From Peptoniphilus lacydonensis (GTDB lineage Bacteria; Bacillota; Clostridia; Tissierellales; Peptoniphilaceae), in assembly GCF_900106515.1 (NCBI RefSeq), contig NZ_FNWF01000003.1:434001-498000 (forward strand): DNA of 64,000 nt. Direction: 5' to 3'. Below the pieces are notes generated by a model. The model was not told the DNA's origin. It ran no database searches and was given only the letters and a program-made list of their open reading frames with translations. A program made the translations under genes and the position numbers. Positions 47,309 through 56,709 of the stretch are shown in pieces; position 1 is the stretch's first letter; each line of letters starts with the position of its first letter.

Positions 47309-48496
47309 TTAGTCCCTTCCAACAACAAGGGCAGTTCCCATTCCTCCACCTATACAAAGTGTTGCAAGTCCTTTTTTAGCATCTCTCTTCTTCATTTCAA
47401 ATAATAGTGTAGTTAAAATTCTAGCACCACTTGCTCCAATAGGGTGGCCAATTGCAATAGCTCCACCATTTACATTTACTTTATCTATATCAAATCCCAT
47501 AACTTGATTAACTGCACATGCTTGAGCTGCAAAAGCTTCGTTTGCTTCTATTAAATCAAGTTCATCAACTGTAAGTCCAGCAATTTCAAGAGCCTTAGTT
47601 GATGATGGAATAGGCCCAGTTCCCATTATTTTAGGATCGACACCTGCTGTTGCATAAGAAATAATATATGCAAGAGGTTCTACACCAAGTTCCTTAGCTT
47701 TAGATTCTTTCATTAGTACAAGCATTGCTGCACCGTCATTTATACCTGATGCATTTCCTGCTGTAACTGTACCGCCATCTTTTTTAAATGCAGGTCTTAG
47801 TTTTGCAAGGCTTTCTGGTGTAACACCATCTCTAATAAATTCGTCTGTGTCGTATACAGTTACATTTCCTTTTCTATCTTTTACTTCTACTGGAACAATT
47901 TCGTCCTTAAATCTTCCTTCTTTTTTTGCTCTTTCGGCATTATTTTGTGATCTTGCTGCAAGTTCATCTTGCATTTCTCTAGTAATTCCATATTTTTCAG
48001 CTACATTTTCAGCTGTAATACCCATGTGGTAATCGTTAAAGGCATCCCAAAGTCCATCATTAATCATTGTATCAACAACTTTTTTGTCACCCATTCTTGC
48101 TCCCCATCTTTCGTTAGTAAGAGCATAAGGTGCCATTGACATTGATTCAGTACCACCAGCAAGAACAATTTCTGCATCTCCAGCTTTAATAACTTGAGCT
48201 GCTAAACTTACTGCACGAAGTCCAGATCCACATACGACATTAATAGTAACTGCTGGAGTTTTGATGTCAATTCCTGCACCAAGAACAACTTGTCTTGCAA
48301 CATTTTGTCCTTGCGCTGCTTGAAGAACATTGCCAATGTAAGCTTCATCAACCATGTCAGGTTTTACATTTGCTCTTTTTAAAGCTTCTTTTACTGCAAC
48401 TACTCCAAGATCTACTGCTGAAGTATTTTTAAATTGACCTCCAAAACTTCCCACTGCTGTTCTTGCCGCTGATGCTATAACAATTCTATCTTCCAT
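47309..48496 (-). CDS. thl: acetyl-CoA C-acetyltransferase (thiolase)
   Basis: A 395-residue thiolase condensing two acetyl-CoA. Nucleophilic Cys89 in [11 protein letters not shown], base His in [18 protein letters not shown] and second Cys in [11 protein letters not shown]. The start ATG at 48496 has AAGGAGG 6 bases upstream; the frame continues upstream without one. Follows the MaoC gene by 14 bp. Confidence 0.97.
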   Translation of the reverse strand: MEDRIVIASAARTAVGSFGGQFKNTSAVDLGVVAVKEALKRANVKPDMVDEAYIGNVLQAAQGQNVARQVVLGAGIDIKTPAVTINVVCGSGLRAVSLAAQVIKAGDAEIVLAGGTESMSMAPYALTNERWGARMGDKKVVDTMINDGLWDAFNDYHMGITAENVAEKYGITREMQDELAARSQNNAERAKKEGRFKDEIVPVEVKDRKGNVTVYDTDEFIRDGVTPESLAKLRPAFKKDGGTVTAGNASGINDGAAMLVLMKESKAKELGVEPLAYIISYATAGVDPKIMGTGPIPSSTKALEIAGLTVDELDLIEANEAFAAQACAVNQVMGFDIDKVNVNGGAIAIGHPIGASGARILTTLLFEMKKRDAKKGLATLCIGGGMGTALVVGRD

Positions 48497-48510
48497 TTTT
48501 TTCCTCCTTA

Positions 48511-48924
48511 TTAATCGCGTGGTGGCATTACAGTTGCCACTCCGTCTAAAACAATTTCTCCCTTTTGATTTGTACAAGTTGTCTTGAGTTTTAAAATTTT
48601 ATCTTTAATTATCTCAACTGCTTCAACCTTAGCTGTGATTGTGTCCCCAAAATAGACAGGCTTAGTAAACTTCATCTCTTGACCCATATAAATAGTTCCA
48701 GGACCAGGAAGTTTCATTCCAAGAACTGCAGAAACAAGTCCTGCTGTTAGCATTCCATGTGCAATTCTAGTTTTAAAATTTCCCTTTCCAGCTTCAACTT
48801 CATTAACATGAGCAGGATTTAAATCGCCTGTTATTCCGGCATAAAGATATACATCTGTTTCAGAAATAGTCTTTGTAAATTCGGCAGTATCGCCAATTTT
48901 AATTTCCTTAATAGTTTTTCCCAT
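48511..48924 (-). CDS. MaoC-like (R)-specific enoyl-CoA hydratase
   Basis: A 137-residue hot-dog fold hydratase. The catalytic block [14 protein letters not shown] (Asp/His pair) followed by [17 protein letters not shown] matches PhaJ-type (R)-hydratases. It is first in the thl-crt-hbd operon, so a second hydratase of opposite stereochemistry sits beside crotonase. AGGAGG lies 7 bases upstream of the ATG. (R)-3-hydroxyacyl-CoA supply or epimerisation is inferred. Confidence 0.88.
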   Translation of the reverse strand: MGKTIKEIKIGDTAEFTKTISETDVYLYAGITGDLNPAHVNEVEAGKGNFKTRIAHGMLTAGLVSAVLGMKLPGPGTIYMGQEMKFTKPVYFGDTITAKVEAVEIIKDKILKLKTTCTNQKGEIVLDGVATVMPPRD

Positions 48925-48993
48925 AGATATACCTCCTAAAACCTCTTATTAAAAATATACCCATAATTTAGTGAGATAAATAAATATTTTAAT

Positions 48994-50097
48994 TTAATTC
49001 ATACCTTCTAAAATATCAACAATTTTTGTCGCAGCATGACCATCGCCATATGGATTTACAGCTTTTGCCATTTGATCATATAATTTTTTATCATCAAGTA
49101 ATTTTATTATATTTTCATATACATTTTTTGAATCAGTTCCTACAAGCTTAGCTGTTTTCGCTTTTACACCTTCCATCCTTTCTGTTTCATTTCTAAGAAC
49201 CAAAACAGGCTTTCCTAGCGCTGGAGCTTCTTCTTGAACTCCTCCAGAATCTGTAACTACAAATTTTACTCTAGACATTAAATTTGAAAAAGGCATATAT
49301 GAAAGAGGTTCTATCATATGAACTCTGTCCAAATCAGAAAAATATTTCTTAGCAGTATTTCTCACAATTGGATTTAAATGAATTGGAAATACAACTTCAA
49401 GATTTTCTCTTTCTAAAACAACACGCCTTATTGAAGAAAAAATATTTTCCATTGGTTCTCCCCAATTTTCCCTCCTATGTGCAGTTAAAAGTACTACATC
49501 TTTATTATAATCTAAATTATTCAAAATTTCATCGTCAAATACAAAATCTTCTTTAACAGAATACTTCAGTGCATCGATTACAGTATTCCCTGTGATAAAA
49601 ATATTCTTTTCATCATAGCCTTCTCGAAGTAAATTTTCTTTGTTTGAATTAGTTGGCGCAAAGTGATAATTTGCAATTACACCTGTAAGTTTTCTATTTG
49701 CCTCTTCTGGATAAGGTGAATATAAATTCCCAGACCTAAGCCCAGCTTCCACATGCCCAATTTTAATTTTTTTATAAAAAGCTGCAAGTGCTGCTGCAAA
49801 AACTGTAGTGGTATCTCCTTGCACAAGTAAAATATCTGGCTTCAATTCATCTAATATTTTTTCAAGACCCTGTAATGTTTTTGTAGTCACATCTGTAAGT
49901 GATTGACCCTTTTTAAAAATATTTAAATCATAATCTGGCTTTATGTCAAAAATTTCAAGAACTTGATCTAACATTTCTCTATGCTGACCTGTGACGCAGG
50001 TATAACTTTCAATATTGTTTCTCTTTTCAATTTCCTTTATAATTGGTGCCATCTTTATTCCTTCAGGTCTTGTACCAAATACAAATAATACCTTCAA
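48994..50097 (-). CDS. wecB: UDP-N-acetylglucosamine 2-epimerase (non-hydrolysing)
   Basis: A 367-residue GT-B fold enzyme making UDP-ManNAc for teichoic acid or capsule linkage. Motifs: FGTRPEGIKMAPI, VQGDTTTVFAAALAAF, HVEAGLRSGN, TAHRRENWGEP and TDSGGVQEEAPALGKPV. Starts with TTG at 50097, one base after the tagO stop, with GGAGGAG overlapping it. Works directly after TagO. Confidence 0.95.
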   Translation of the reverse strand: MKVLFVFGTRPEGIKMAPIIKEIEKRNNIESYTCVTGQHREMLDQVLEIFDIKPDYDLNIFKKGQSLTDVTTKTLQGLEKILDELKPDILLVQGDTTTVFAAALAAFYKKIKIGHVEAGLRSGNLYSPYPEEANRKLTGVIANYHFAPTNSNKENLLREGYDEKNIFITGNTVIDALKYSVKEDFVFDDEILNNLDYNKDVVLLTAHRRENWGEPMENIFSSIRRVVLERENLEVVFPIHLNPIVRNTAKKYFSDLDRVHMIEPLSYMPFSNLMSRVKFVVTDSGGVQEEAPALGKPVLVLRNETERMEGVKAKTAKLVGTDSKNVYENIIKLLDDKKLYDQMAKAVNPYGDGHAATKIVDILEGMN

Positions 50098-50098
50098 T

Positions 50099-51127
50099 CT
50101 ACTCCTCCTTGTTTTTTAACATTCCCGCTGCTACTCCAGTTAATAATATTATTACAATAACAGCTATTGAAATAATAAGACCAATTGATGACTGGAATTT
50201 TGAAATTACATTTGCAAGTATTCCAAAAATTGCAGATATAGAATATAAAATGACAACAGTTTGTCTTTGATTTAGACCCATATTTAAAAGTCTGTGATGA
50301 AGATGGCCCTTGTCCGCTTCAACCATAGACTTTCCAGATAATTTACGTCTTAGCATTGCAAATGCTGTGTCAAAAACTGGGACTCCTAAAATTAAAACTG
50401 GGACAAATATTGTAAGTATGGCAGCTTGTTTTAAAAAACCTGAAATACTTATATATGAAAGCATAAAGCCAAGATATAATGCTCCAGTATCTCCCATAAA
50501 AATTTTTGCAGGATTAAAATTAAAAGGCAAAAATCCAAGACAAGCTCCTGCAACAAGTGCACAAACTAAACTAACATTTACTCTTCCCATTTCATAAGTT
50601 ATAAAAAACATAGAAATCGCACAAATCATAGATACTCCCGATGCAAGCCCATCAAGACCATCTATTAAATTAATAGTATTGGTAATTCCACAAACCCAAA
50701 ATATGGTGACAGGAATTGACAAAATATTTAATATAAAAAGTGCATCATGTGAGTCAAAGGGATTTGTAAAAAATTCTATCTTTATTCCACCAATTATAAG
50801 TAATATTGCTGCAATTATTTGAAATACAAATTTTAGTTTTGGACTTAGATCATGCTTATCGTCATAAAGACCTGAGAATGCAATTAAAAGAGAACTTAAA
50901 ATTGTCATAACAAGTGCCTTTGTCAAAGGTAAAAATACAATCATCAAAATTGTCACAGTTATTACCATGGCAATTCCACCGCCAACTGGAATTGGCTTTT
51001 TGTGAACTCTTCTTGTATCCTTTGGCACATCTATAAAACTCCATTTTTTTGCAAGTTTTATGGTTAAGGGCATTTGAACAAATGTCAAGGCAAATGCTGC
51101 AAAAAAAGGAATTAAAAATTTATACAT
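50099..51127 (-). CDS. tagO: undecaprenyl-phosphate GlcNAc-1-phosphate transferase (TagO/WecA type)
   Basis: A 342-residue polytopic membrane enzyme linking GlcNAc-1-P to undecaprenyl phosphate, first step of wall teichoic acid synthesis. Motifs: DKHDLSPKLKF, NLIDGLDGLASG and FMGDTGALYLGF, then LRRKLSGKSMVEADKGHLHH. About ten helices. Linked to wecB and upp in a minus-strand operon. Confidence 0.94.
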   Translation of the reverse strand: MYKFLIPFFAAFALTFVQMPLTIKLAKKWSFIDVPKDTRRVHKKPIPVGGGIAMVITVTILMIVFLPLTKALVMTILSSLLIAFSGLYDDKHDLSPKLKFVFQIIAAILLIIGGIKIEFFTNPFDSHDALFILNILSIPVTIFWVCGITNTINLIDGLDGLASGVSMICAISMFFITYEMGRVNVSLVCALVAGACLGFLPFNFNPAKIFMGDTGALYLGFMLSYISISGFLKQAAILTIFVPVLILGVPVFDTAFAMLRRKLSGKSMVEADKGHLHHRLLNMGLNQRQTVVILYSISAIFGILANVISKFQSSIGLIISIAVIVIILLTGVAAGMLKNKEE

Positions 51128-51136
51128 ATTAACCTC

Positions 51137-51763
51137 TTACTTCGTTCCAAATAATCTATCTCCTGCATCTCCAAGTCCAGGAACAATGTATCCATCTTCA
51201 TTTAACTTTTCATCTAATGCTGCAATATAAATATGAACATCTGGATGAGCTTCTTCAACTGCTTTTAATCCTTCAGGTGCTGCTAATAGATTTATAGCTT
51301 TAATATTTGTAGCTCCATTTCTCTTGAGTTCATCAATTGCTTCTATAAGTGATCCACCTGTTGCAAGCATTGGGTCAACTATAATCATAAGTCTTGAAGA
51401 AATATCTTTTGGAAGTTTTGAATAATAAGTTACTGGTTTTAAAGTTTCTGGATCTCTATACATTCCAATGTGCCCAACTCTTGCGGCTGGCACTATTGTA
51501 AGAAGACCTTCTACCATTCCAAGCCCTGCTCTTAATATTGGAACTATCCCAATTTTTTTACCCGAAATCATTTTTCCTGTCGCTTTTGCAATTGGAGTTT
51601 CTATTTCAATGTCTTCTGTTTCAAGATCTCTTGTGACTTCATAACCCATAAGAGTTGAAATTTCATTTACAACTTGTCTAAATTCCATAGAGCTAGTTTC
51701 TTTCTTCCTTATTATTGTCATTTTGTGATCAATAAGGGGATGATTTATTATAGTATGTGCCAT
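51137..51763 (-). CDS. upp: uracil phosphoribosyltransferase
   Basis: A 208-residue salvage enzyme (uracil + PRPP to UMP). PRPP loop [18 protein letters not shown], uracil site in [13 protein letters not shown]. The ATG follows GAGGAGG formed by the last codons of rpiB. Complements the de novo pyr operon of this window. Confidence 0.97.
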   Translation of the reverse strand: MAHTIINHPLIDHKMTIIRKKETSSMEFRQVVNEISTLMGYEVTRDLETEDIEIETPIAKATGKMISGKKIGIVPILRAGLGMVEGLLTIVPAARVGHIGMYRDPETLKPVTYYSKLPKDISSRLMIIVDPMLATGGSLIEAIDELKRNGATNIKAINLLAAPEGLKAVEEAHPDVHIYIAALDEKLNEDGYIVPGLGDAGDRLFGTK

Positions 51764-51764
51764 A

Positions 51765-52196
51765 TTATTCCTCCTCGATTTTTTTTACTCTACTTATATG
51801 TCTTCCACCTTCAAATTTCTCATTCAAAAAGGCTTCTACTATTTCAATTGCCATATCATGACCAATTAATCTTGCTCCCATTGCAAGCACATTTGCATCA
51901 TTGTGACGTCTTGCAAGCTTTGCAGAATAAGGTTCAGAACAAAGTGCAGCTCTTATCCCCTTAACTTTATTAGAAGAGATTGAGATTCCAATTCCTGAAC
52001 CGCATATAACTATTCCAAAATCAAGATTATTGTCAATTACTTCGTGACCTACTGCGTGACCATAGTCTGGGTAATCCACTCGCTTATCATCAAAAGGACC
52101 CATGTCAATTACTTCAATATTTTTTTCATCTAAATATTTTTTAATATCTTCTTTTAAATAAAAACCTGCATGATCAGAGCCTATTGCTATCTTCAT
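51765..52196 (-). CDS. rpiB: ribose-5-phosphate isomerase B
   Basis: A 143-residue RpiB/LacAB-type isomerase. [14 protein letters not shown] at the start, active-site Cys in [16 protein letters not shown], and [14 protein letters not shown]. Supplies ribose-5-phosphate for PRPP, which fits its place before upp. AGGAGGG precedes the ATG. Confidence 0.96.
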   Translation of the reverse strand: MKIAIGSDHAGFYLKEDIKKYLDEKNIEVIDMGPFDDKRVDYPDYGHAVGHEVIDNNLDFGIVICGSGIGISISSNKVKGIRAALCSEPYSAKLARRHNDANVLAMGARLIGHDMAIEIVEAFLNEKFEGGRHISRVKKIEEE

Positions 52197-52205
52197 TTTT
52201 CCCTC

Positions 52206-53261
52206 CTAAATTCTCATTACAACTTTCCCGCTGCACGCCTTGAGAAGTCTATTCATAATACTAAGTCCCATTCCTCTAAGCTCAAAGCCTTCAGCAAAAA
52301 TTATGTCAACTTCTTCTTCATCACACTTTCTAAGTGCGTCAAAAAGATTTTGTGCAACTTCTTCCAGGTTTTCTCTAGATCCCAAATTTATGAGAAGCTT
52401 GACATCTAGATTTTTATACTCATCATAGCTTTCATCTGTTGCAAGTATTGCTATTTTTTTGTCTTTATTTTCCTCTACATTCTTTTTTATTTCAGTTATA
52501 ACTTTATCAAGTCTTCCACCAAAACAAATTGCATCTGCTTTTGGAGCATAATGTCTATATTTTTGTCCTGGAGATTTTGGCACTTCGCCACTTTTTGAAT
52601 CAATTGTGGCACTATCAATAGTTATATTCCTATCTATTTCTTGTAAATCTTCTAAAGTAATTTTTCCAGGTCTTAAAATCATTGGTGGATCAACTGTTAC
52701 ATCTAAAACAGTTGATTCAATTCCTACAACAGAATGACCTCCATCTACAATTATATCCACTCGTCCATTTAAATCTTCTATTACGTGTTCAACCTTTGTC
52801 GGAGATGGACGTCCAGATAAATTTGCAGAAGGTGCTGCCACTGGAAAATTAACTGATTTCAAAATTTCGTGTGCTATTTTATTACTTGGTTCTCTTATTG
52901 CAACTGTGGGAAGTCCACCTGTAGCTTCATCTGGAATTATTTCTGATCTTTTAAAAATAATAGTCAAAGGACCAGGCCAAAACTTATCAATACATTTTTT
53001 TGCAACTTCAGGAATTTCTGTTACTAAATCATCAAGTTGTGAATTCTCTGCAATATGTAATATAAGTGGATTGTCACTTGGTCTACCCTTTGCCTCATAA
53101 ATTTTTTTGCAAGTTCTCTTATTTAAACCATTTCCTCCAAGTCCATACACAGTTTCAGTTGGAAGAACAACAAGACCGCCTTCCCTTAAAGTTTTACTTA
53201 TCTTTTTTAAATAAACTTTATCTTTTTCCTTTCCTTTAAACTTAATTATATCTGTTTTCAA
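52206..53261 (-). CDS. tsaC: threonylcarbamoyl-AMP synthase with Sua5 C-terminal domain
   Basis: A 351-residue two-domain protein making threonylcarbamoyl-adenylate for t6A37 in tRNA. YrdC domain: LREGGLVVLPTETVYGLGG, PSDNPLILHI, PVAAPSANLSGRPSPT and IVDGG; then a Sua5 domain after SPGQKYRHYAPK. An ATG at 53285 overlaps a TGATATAAT promoter box and cannot be in the transcript; the TTG at 53261, with GAGGTG 6 bases upstream, is the better start. First gene of the rpiB-upp-tagO-wecB run. Confidence 0.93.
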   Translation of the reverse strand: MKTDIIKFKGKEKDKVYLKKISKTLREGGLVVLPTETVYGLGGNGLNKRTCKKIYEAKGRPSDNPLILHIAENSQLDDLVTEIPEVAKKCIDKFWPGPLTIIFKRSEIIPDEATGGLPTVAIREPSNKIAHEILKSVNFPVAAPSANLSGRPSPTKVEHVIEDLNGRVDIIVDGGHSVVGIESTVLDVTVDPPMILRPGKITLEDLQEIDRNITIDSATIDSKSGEVPKSPGQKYRHYAPKADAICFGGRLDKVITEIKKNVEENKDKKIAILATDESYDEYKNLDVKLLINLGSRENLEEVAQNLFDALRKCDEEEVDIIFAEGFELRGMGLSIMNRLLKACSGKVVMRI

Positions 53262-53283
53262 AAAAAACACCTCTATCCCTAAC

Positions 53284-53292
53284 ATTATATCA
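53284..53292 (-). promoter_or_regulatory. extended -10 promoter of the tsaC operon
   Basis: Minus-strand TGATATAAT (TATAAT at 53284-53289), an extended -10 with no good -35. The predicted start of transcription near 53277 is 16 bases before the TTG. Confidence 0.6.
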
Positions 53293-53424
53293 AGAACAAA
53301 AGTGTTTTTTAATAGTTAATCCTTATTTAATTTATTATGGTGTATAATTTTATAATCTTTAATACTTTCTTTGAATTATTTTAAAACTTTTCGCAAATTC
53401 CCTACTTCAAAATTCTAATTTCAT

Positions 53425-55275
53425 CTAATCATTTATTCTGTAATATTCATACTTTTTATAATCTTCGTACAAATCTTTAGTTTTGCCATCTACGTTTAGT
53501 CTTGAATAAGTATTTTCTCCATCAAAAATAAAATTTCTAGAAATAATTGGAAGTTCCTTTCTAAGTTCTGAATTATACATAAAGAAATTGTCCACTTTGT
53601 TGTAACCCAACATATCCAAAATAATAGAAGACAAGTAATTTGCAGAAATAGCATTTCCATCTCTTACTTCAACATTTTCTCTATTTAAAAACTCTCTTCC
53701 CCTTTCATTTGCAACAACTACATAGGGAGTTGAGTAAAATTCAATTTCTTTTGCCAAATCATCATGACTCAAATTTATTCCAATTTCATCAAAGGCACTA
53801 GGTTCATTCCCAAGTCCTGGCAAATGATCTCCATAAAATACCATAATAGTAGGTTCGTCAAAATTCATCATCATATCATAGACTTCACCAATCATTATGT
53901 CCATGTCCTTTACACCCAAGAAGTAGGATCCAAAATTATTTGCAGCTTCTTCTGTCAAATTTACATCGCAACTATATGGTAAATTTTCTCCATACTTGTC
54001 ATAAAAATATGGCCCATGATTTTGAATGTCAACTGCATAACTTAAAATTGGCTCATCAGAATTCTTTGCCTTTTCCAAAAATCTTTCTCTATAAATTTCT
54101 GAGAATTGTTTTTCAGACACATATCCACCTTTCATATCAGGCTTTTCTATATCTTCATAAAAATAATTATCGTCAAGACCAATCTTTGGATAGACATCTT
54201 GTCTTCCATAAAACCAAGCATAGCCTGGGTGAAATCCATAAGTCTTATATCCAATTGTCTTTAAGAGGTTTGGCATTGATTTTATATCTCTCTTTATTGC
54301 ATTAAAAGAAAAACTTTCATCTGGTGCACAATCAACTGTTAAAGTTCCTGTCAAAACATCAAACTCCGTATCGCCAGTACCTCCCCCAAAGGAAGGAGTG
54401 ACAATTCTTCCATGGATTATAGAATTTTCCTTTAATTTCTTAAAATTATAATTTGGATCATTCCCTTTGCTAAAGGAAAAATGTTGATTTTCAGATAAAT
54501 CTGTAAAGGCTTCTCCCATTATCCAAATAATATTTGGCCTTTCATTGTATTTTATTACAGAAATTTCTTCTCCATGACTAACTTTGTCCCTCTTTTCCAT
54601 TTCTTTTTTATCATAACCCTCTGGAGCTCTCACAAAGGATTTTTTTAAATTAAATAAAAAAGTATAATTAAATCCCTTAGAATTAAAATGATCAATTAAA
54701 TTATAAGTGTTTCCATTTAATGGTAAAGAGTTGTAAATAGCATCTTTTGAATACACAAAATTAAAGAGTAACCCACAAGCTATAACAACAGAAAAAATGG
54801 AAATAATTCTGTCTTTTATTCTCAATTTATCATCCATAAAAAATTTAGTAACAGTCATGACCAAAACCAAAACAATCACAAATATAAAAATAGAGTATTT
54901 ATCTGGAAAATAAGAATTTTTTGACATAGTAGCAGCTTCAAGTCCAAGACTAATATCCGAAACTCTAAAGGGTGCATTTCTATATATTACTTTCGTCCTA
55001 TGTACAGTGTAGAGTATTAAATAAAAAACCGTATTAAATATCATCGAAAATCTTCGCTTTCCAAAAAGACCTTGAAAAAATATTCCCATTAAAAAAATTG
55101 GAATAAAGTTTAAAATTAATACTAAAACATTTTTTTGAATTTTATTTGAAAATCCCGAATTATCAGGAGCTAATAAAAGCATTGTAAAAGTCAATATCAA
55201 AGCAAGCACAATATGTGAAATAAAATCAACTTTATTAAAGCTTCTCCTCTTATTATTTTTATTCCTTTTAAACAT
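53425..55275 (-). CDS. LTA-synthase-like membrane sulfatase/phosphoglycerol transferase
   Basis: A 616-residue alkaline-phosphatase-fold protein: five N-terminal helices (about residues 20-190), then an extracellular catalytic domain starting at PNIIWIMGEAFTD. The nucleophile Thr is expected in FGGGTGDTEFDVLTG, and metal ligands in FYGDHLPGLG and PIS/HGP blocks. Relatives move glycerol phosphate to lipoteichoic acid or capsule; the exact product is unknown. The ATG at 55275 has GGAAGGTG 5 bases upstream. Confidence 0.85.
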   Translation of the reverse strand: MFKRNKNNKRRSFNKVDFISHIVLALILTFTMLLLAPDNSGFSNKIQKNVLVLILNFIPIFLMGIFFQGLFGKRRFSMIFNTVFYLILYTVHRTKVIYRNAPFRVSDISLGLEAATMSKNSYFPDKYSIFIFVIVLVLVMTVTKFFMDDKLRIKDRIISIFSVVIACGLLFNFVYSKDAIYNSLPLNGNTYNLIDHFNSKGFNYTFLFNLKKSFVRAPEGYDKKEMEKRDKVSHGEEISVIKYNERPNIIWIMGEAFTDLSENQHFSFSKGNDPNYNFKKLKENSIIHGRIVTPSFGGGTGDTEFDVLTGTLTVDCAPDESFSFNAIKRDIKSMPNLLKTIGYKTYGFHPGYAWFYGRQDVYPKIGLDDNYFYEDIEKPDMKGGYVSEKQFSEIYRERFLEKAKNSDEPILSYAVDIQNHGPYFYDKYGENLPYSCDVNLTEEAANNFGSYFLGVKDMDIMIGEVYDMMMNFDEPTIMVFYGDHLPGLGNEPSAFDEIGINLSHDDLAKEIEFYSTPYVVVANERGREFLNRENVEVRDGNAISANYLSSIILDMLGYNKVDNFFMYNSELRKELPIISRNFIFDGENTYSRLNVDGKTKDLYEDYKKYEYYRIND

Positions 55276-55405
55276 ACAATCACCTTCCAGAAATCCATTA
55301 TATAATAATTTGTAAATTTTTGGAAAAGTTTTTGTAAATTTATTCATTAAATATTTTACAATTCATATATTTAATTTTAATTGAAATAATTTATCGCAAA
55401 ATAAA

Positions 55406-55422
55406 AAGCCCCTATGAGGCTT
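55406..55422 (-). terminator. terminator of the lactate-dehydrogenase-like gene
   Basis: AAGCCTC ATA GGGGCTT on the minus strand followed by TTTATTTTG, directly at the stop codon of the gene. Confidence 0.8.
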
Positions 55423-56328
55423 TTAAATTTTTGGCAAAGTGTCCTTTATAGTTTTTATAGACTTATTCCACTTAACATTTTCTTCTTCATTTAATTTTAG
55501 TTCATAATCGCCAAGAACTCCTTCTCGTCCAACAATTGTTGGGTGTCCAATATAACATCCGTCTTTTTTAGAATAAGAAGATACTGGTAAGATGGTTCTG
55601 GAATCTTGAAATATTGACTCAATTACAATTGAAGTCGAATTTGCAATTCCATAAGAAGTATATCCCTTGGCTTTTATAGTTTCAAAAGCACGTATTTTAG
55701 TTTCTTCTTCAATTTCATCGCAAACATTTTTATCAAAAATTTCAAGAATTGGTTTTGTGGCAATTGACACACTTGACCATGCAACAAATTGACTATTGCC
55801 ATGTTCTGCTATAACATATCCATCAACACAATTTGGATCAATATTTAGTTTTCTTGCCACAGAATTTTTCATCCTAGCCGTATCCAAAATAGTTCCCGTT
55901 CCAATTACTCTTTCTCTAGGAATGCCAGAAAGTTTTTGCAAATACTCCGCTATCACATCGCAAGGGTTTGTTATACTCACAATTATTCCCTTAAAATTAG
56001 AATCTTTTATTTTCTTGCCCCATTCTTCTGCACAAGTTTTTGTATATTCAAACTCCTTTAATCTATCATCATTTTTTTGCAAAATGGAAATATCTCCTGG
56101 AGCAAAAACTATAATATCTGACTCATCTAGATCTTTCAAATCTCCAGCAACTATATTTATATGCCCATTTCTTCTAACAAATCCATCAGACAAATCACTT
56201 ACTTCAGCTTCTGCAAGACCTTCTTTTTTGTCAAATAAAAAGAGAGTGTCACAAAGAGATCTTTCAACAATTGTATGTGCAACAGTAGCACCAACATTTC
56301 CCAAGCCTATTATAGAAACTTTTCTCAT
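55423..56328 (-). CDS. L-lactate / L-2-hydroxyisocaproate dehydrogenase family
   Basis: A 301-residue NAD-dependent LDH/MDH fold enzyme. GLGNVGATVAH is the NAD loop, NPCDV the catalytic Asp region, LDTARMKN carries the substrate-binding Arg, and AEHGNSQF the catalytic His. The mobile loop reads ILQKNDDRLKEF instead of a typical lactate loop, which suits bulkier 2-oxoacids, as in L-2-hydroxyisocaproate dehydrogenases of amino acid fermenters. Lactate remains possible. AGGAGG precedes the ATG. Confidence 0.85.
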   Translation of the reverse strand: MRKVSIIGLGNVGATVAHTIVERSLCDTLFLFDKKEGLAEAEVSDLSDGFVRRNGHINIVAGDLKDLDESDIIVFAPGDISILQKNDDRLKEFEYTKTCAEEWGKKIKDSNFKGIIVSITNPCDVIAEYLQKLSGIPRERVIGTGTILDTARMKNSVARKLNIDPNCVDGYVIAEHGNSQFVAWSSVSIATKPILEIFDKNVCDEIEEETKIRAFETIKAKGYTSYGIANSTSIVIESIFQDSRTILPVSSYSKKDGCYIGHPTIVGREGVLGDYELKLNEEENVKWNKSIKTIKDTLPKI

Positions 56329-56489
56329 TTTTCCTCCTATTTTTTAATACATCTTGTATAAATTTTATTATCACTTTAAAATTTCTTCTATATGTTATCT
56401 ATAAAACAAAACTACAAATTTTTCACCTGTAAAAATCTACATTAAATATTTTATAAAAGATTTTTAAGAAAATCAAAACTTTTTATAAA

Positions 56490-56629
56490 ACAAAAAAGAC
56501 TGCCTATAAGCAGTCCCTTTGTTCTCTTAAAGAGTGAAGATTGGTATAATTTTATTATTAATCTTAGGAGTTAGTTATGGGGTGTCCCAAAATCAAATTT
56601 TTGTTAAATGACATTAACTATCATTAACT
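56490..56629 (-). ncRNA. candidate small RNA between promoter and terminator
   Basis: The 380 bp between the LDH-like and htrA genes hold a minus-strand unit: a good promoter (56636-56664), about 140 nt without a credible gene, and a terminator GACTGC...GCAGTC with TTTTTT at 56492-56515. The RNA would contain two copies of GTTAATG near its 5' end and AAGATT/AATCTT that can pair. It does not resemble 6S, SRP, tmRNA or RNase P to me. It could also be the 3' leader of readthrough from htrA. Confidence 0.4.
56498..56515 (-). terminator. terminator of the candidate small RNA (and of htrA readthrough)
   Basis: Six-bp stem GACTGC/GCAGTC with six-base loop and a run of T on the minus strand. Confidence 0.8.
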
Positions 56630-56635
56630 GTTTTT

Positions 56636-56664
56636 ATTATAATATATGTTTTTTTATTTGTAAA
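56636..56664 (-). promoter_or_regulatory. promoter of the candidate small RNA
   Basis: Minus-strand TTTACA (56659-56664), 17 bp, TATAAT (56636-56641), located 46 bp after the htrA stop. Confidence 0.6.
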
Positions 56665-56709
56665 GAGTTTTTGATAAAATTTATCAAAATTTTTATATTT
56701 TAATCAAAT

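Noticed and set aside
56577-56627. A 16-codon plus-strand frame with AGGAG upstream
   Set aside because: Too short, lies antisense to the candidate small RNA, and its promoter spacing is poor.
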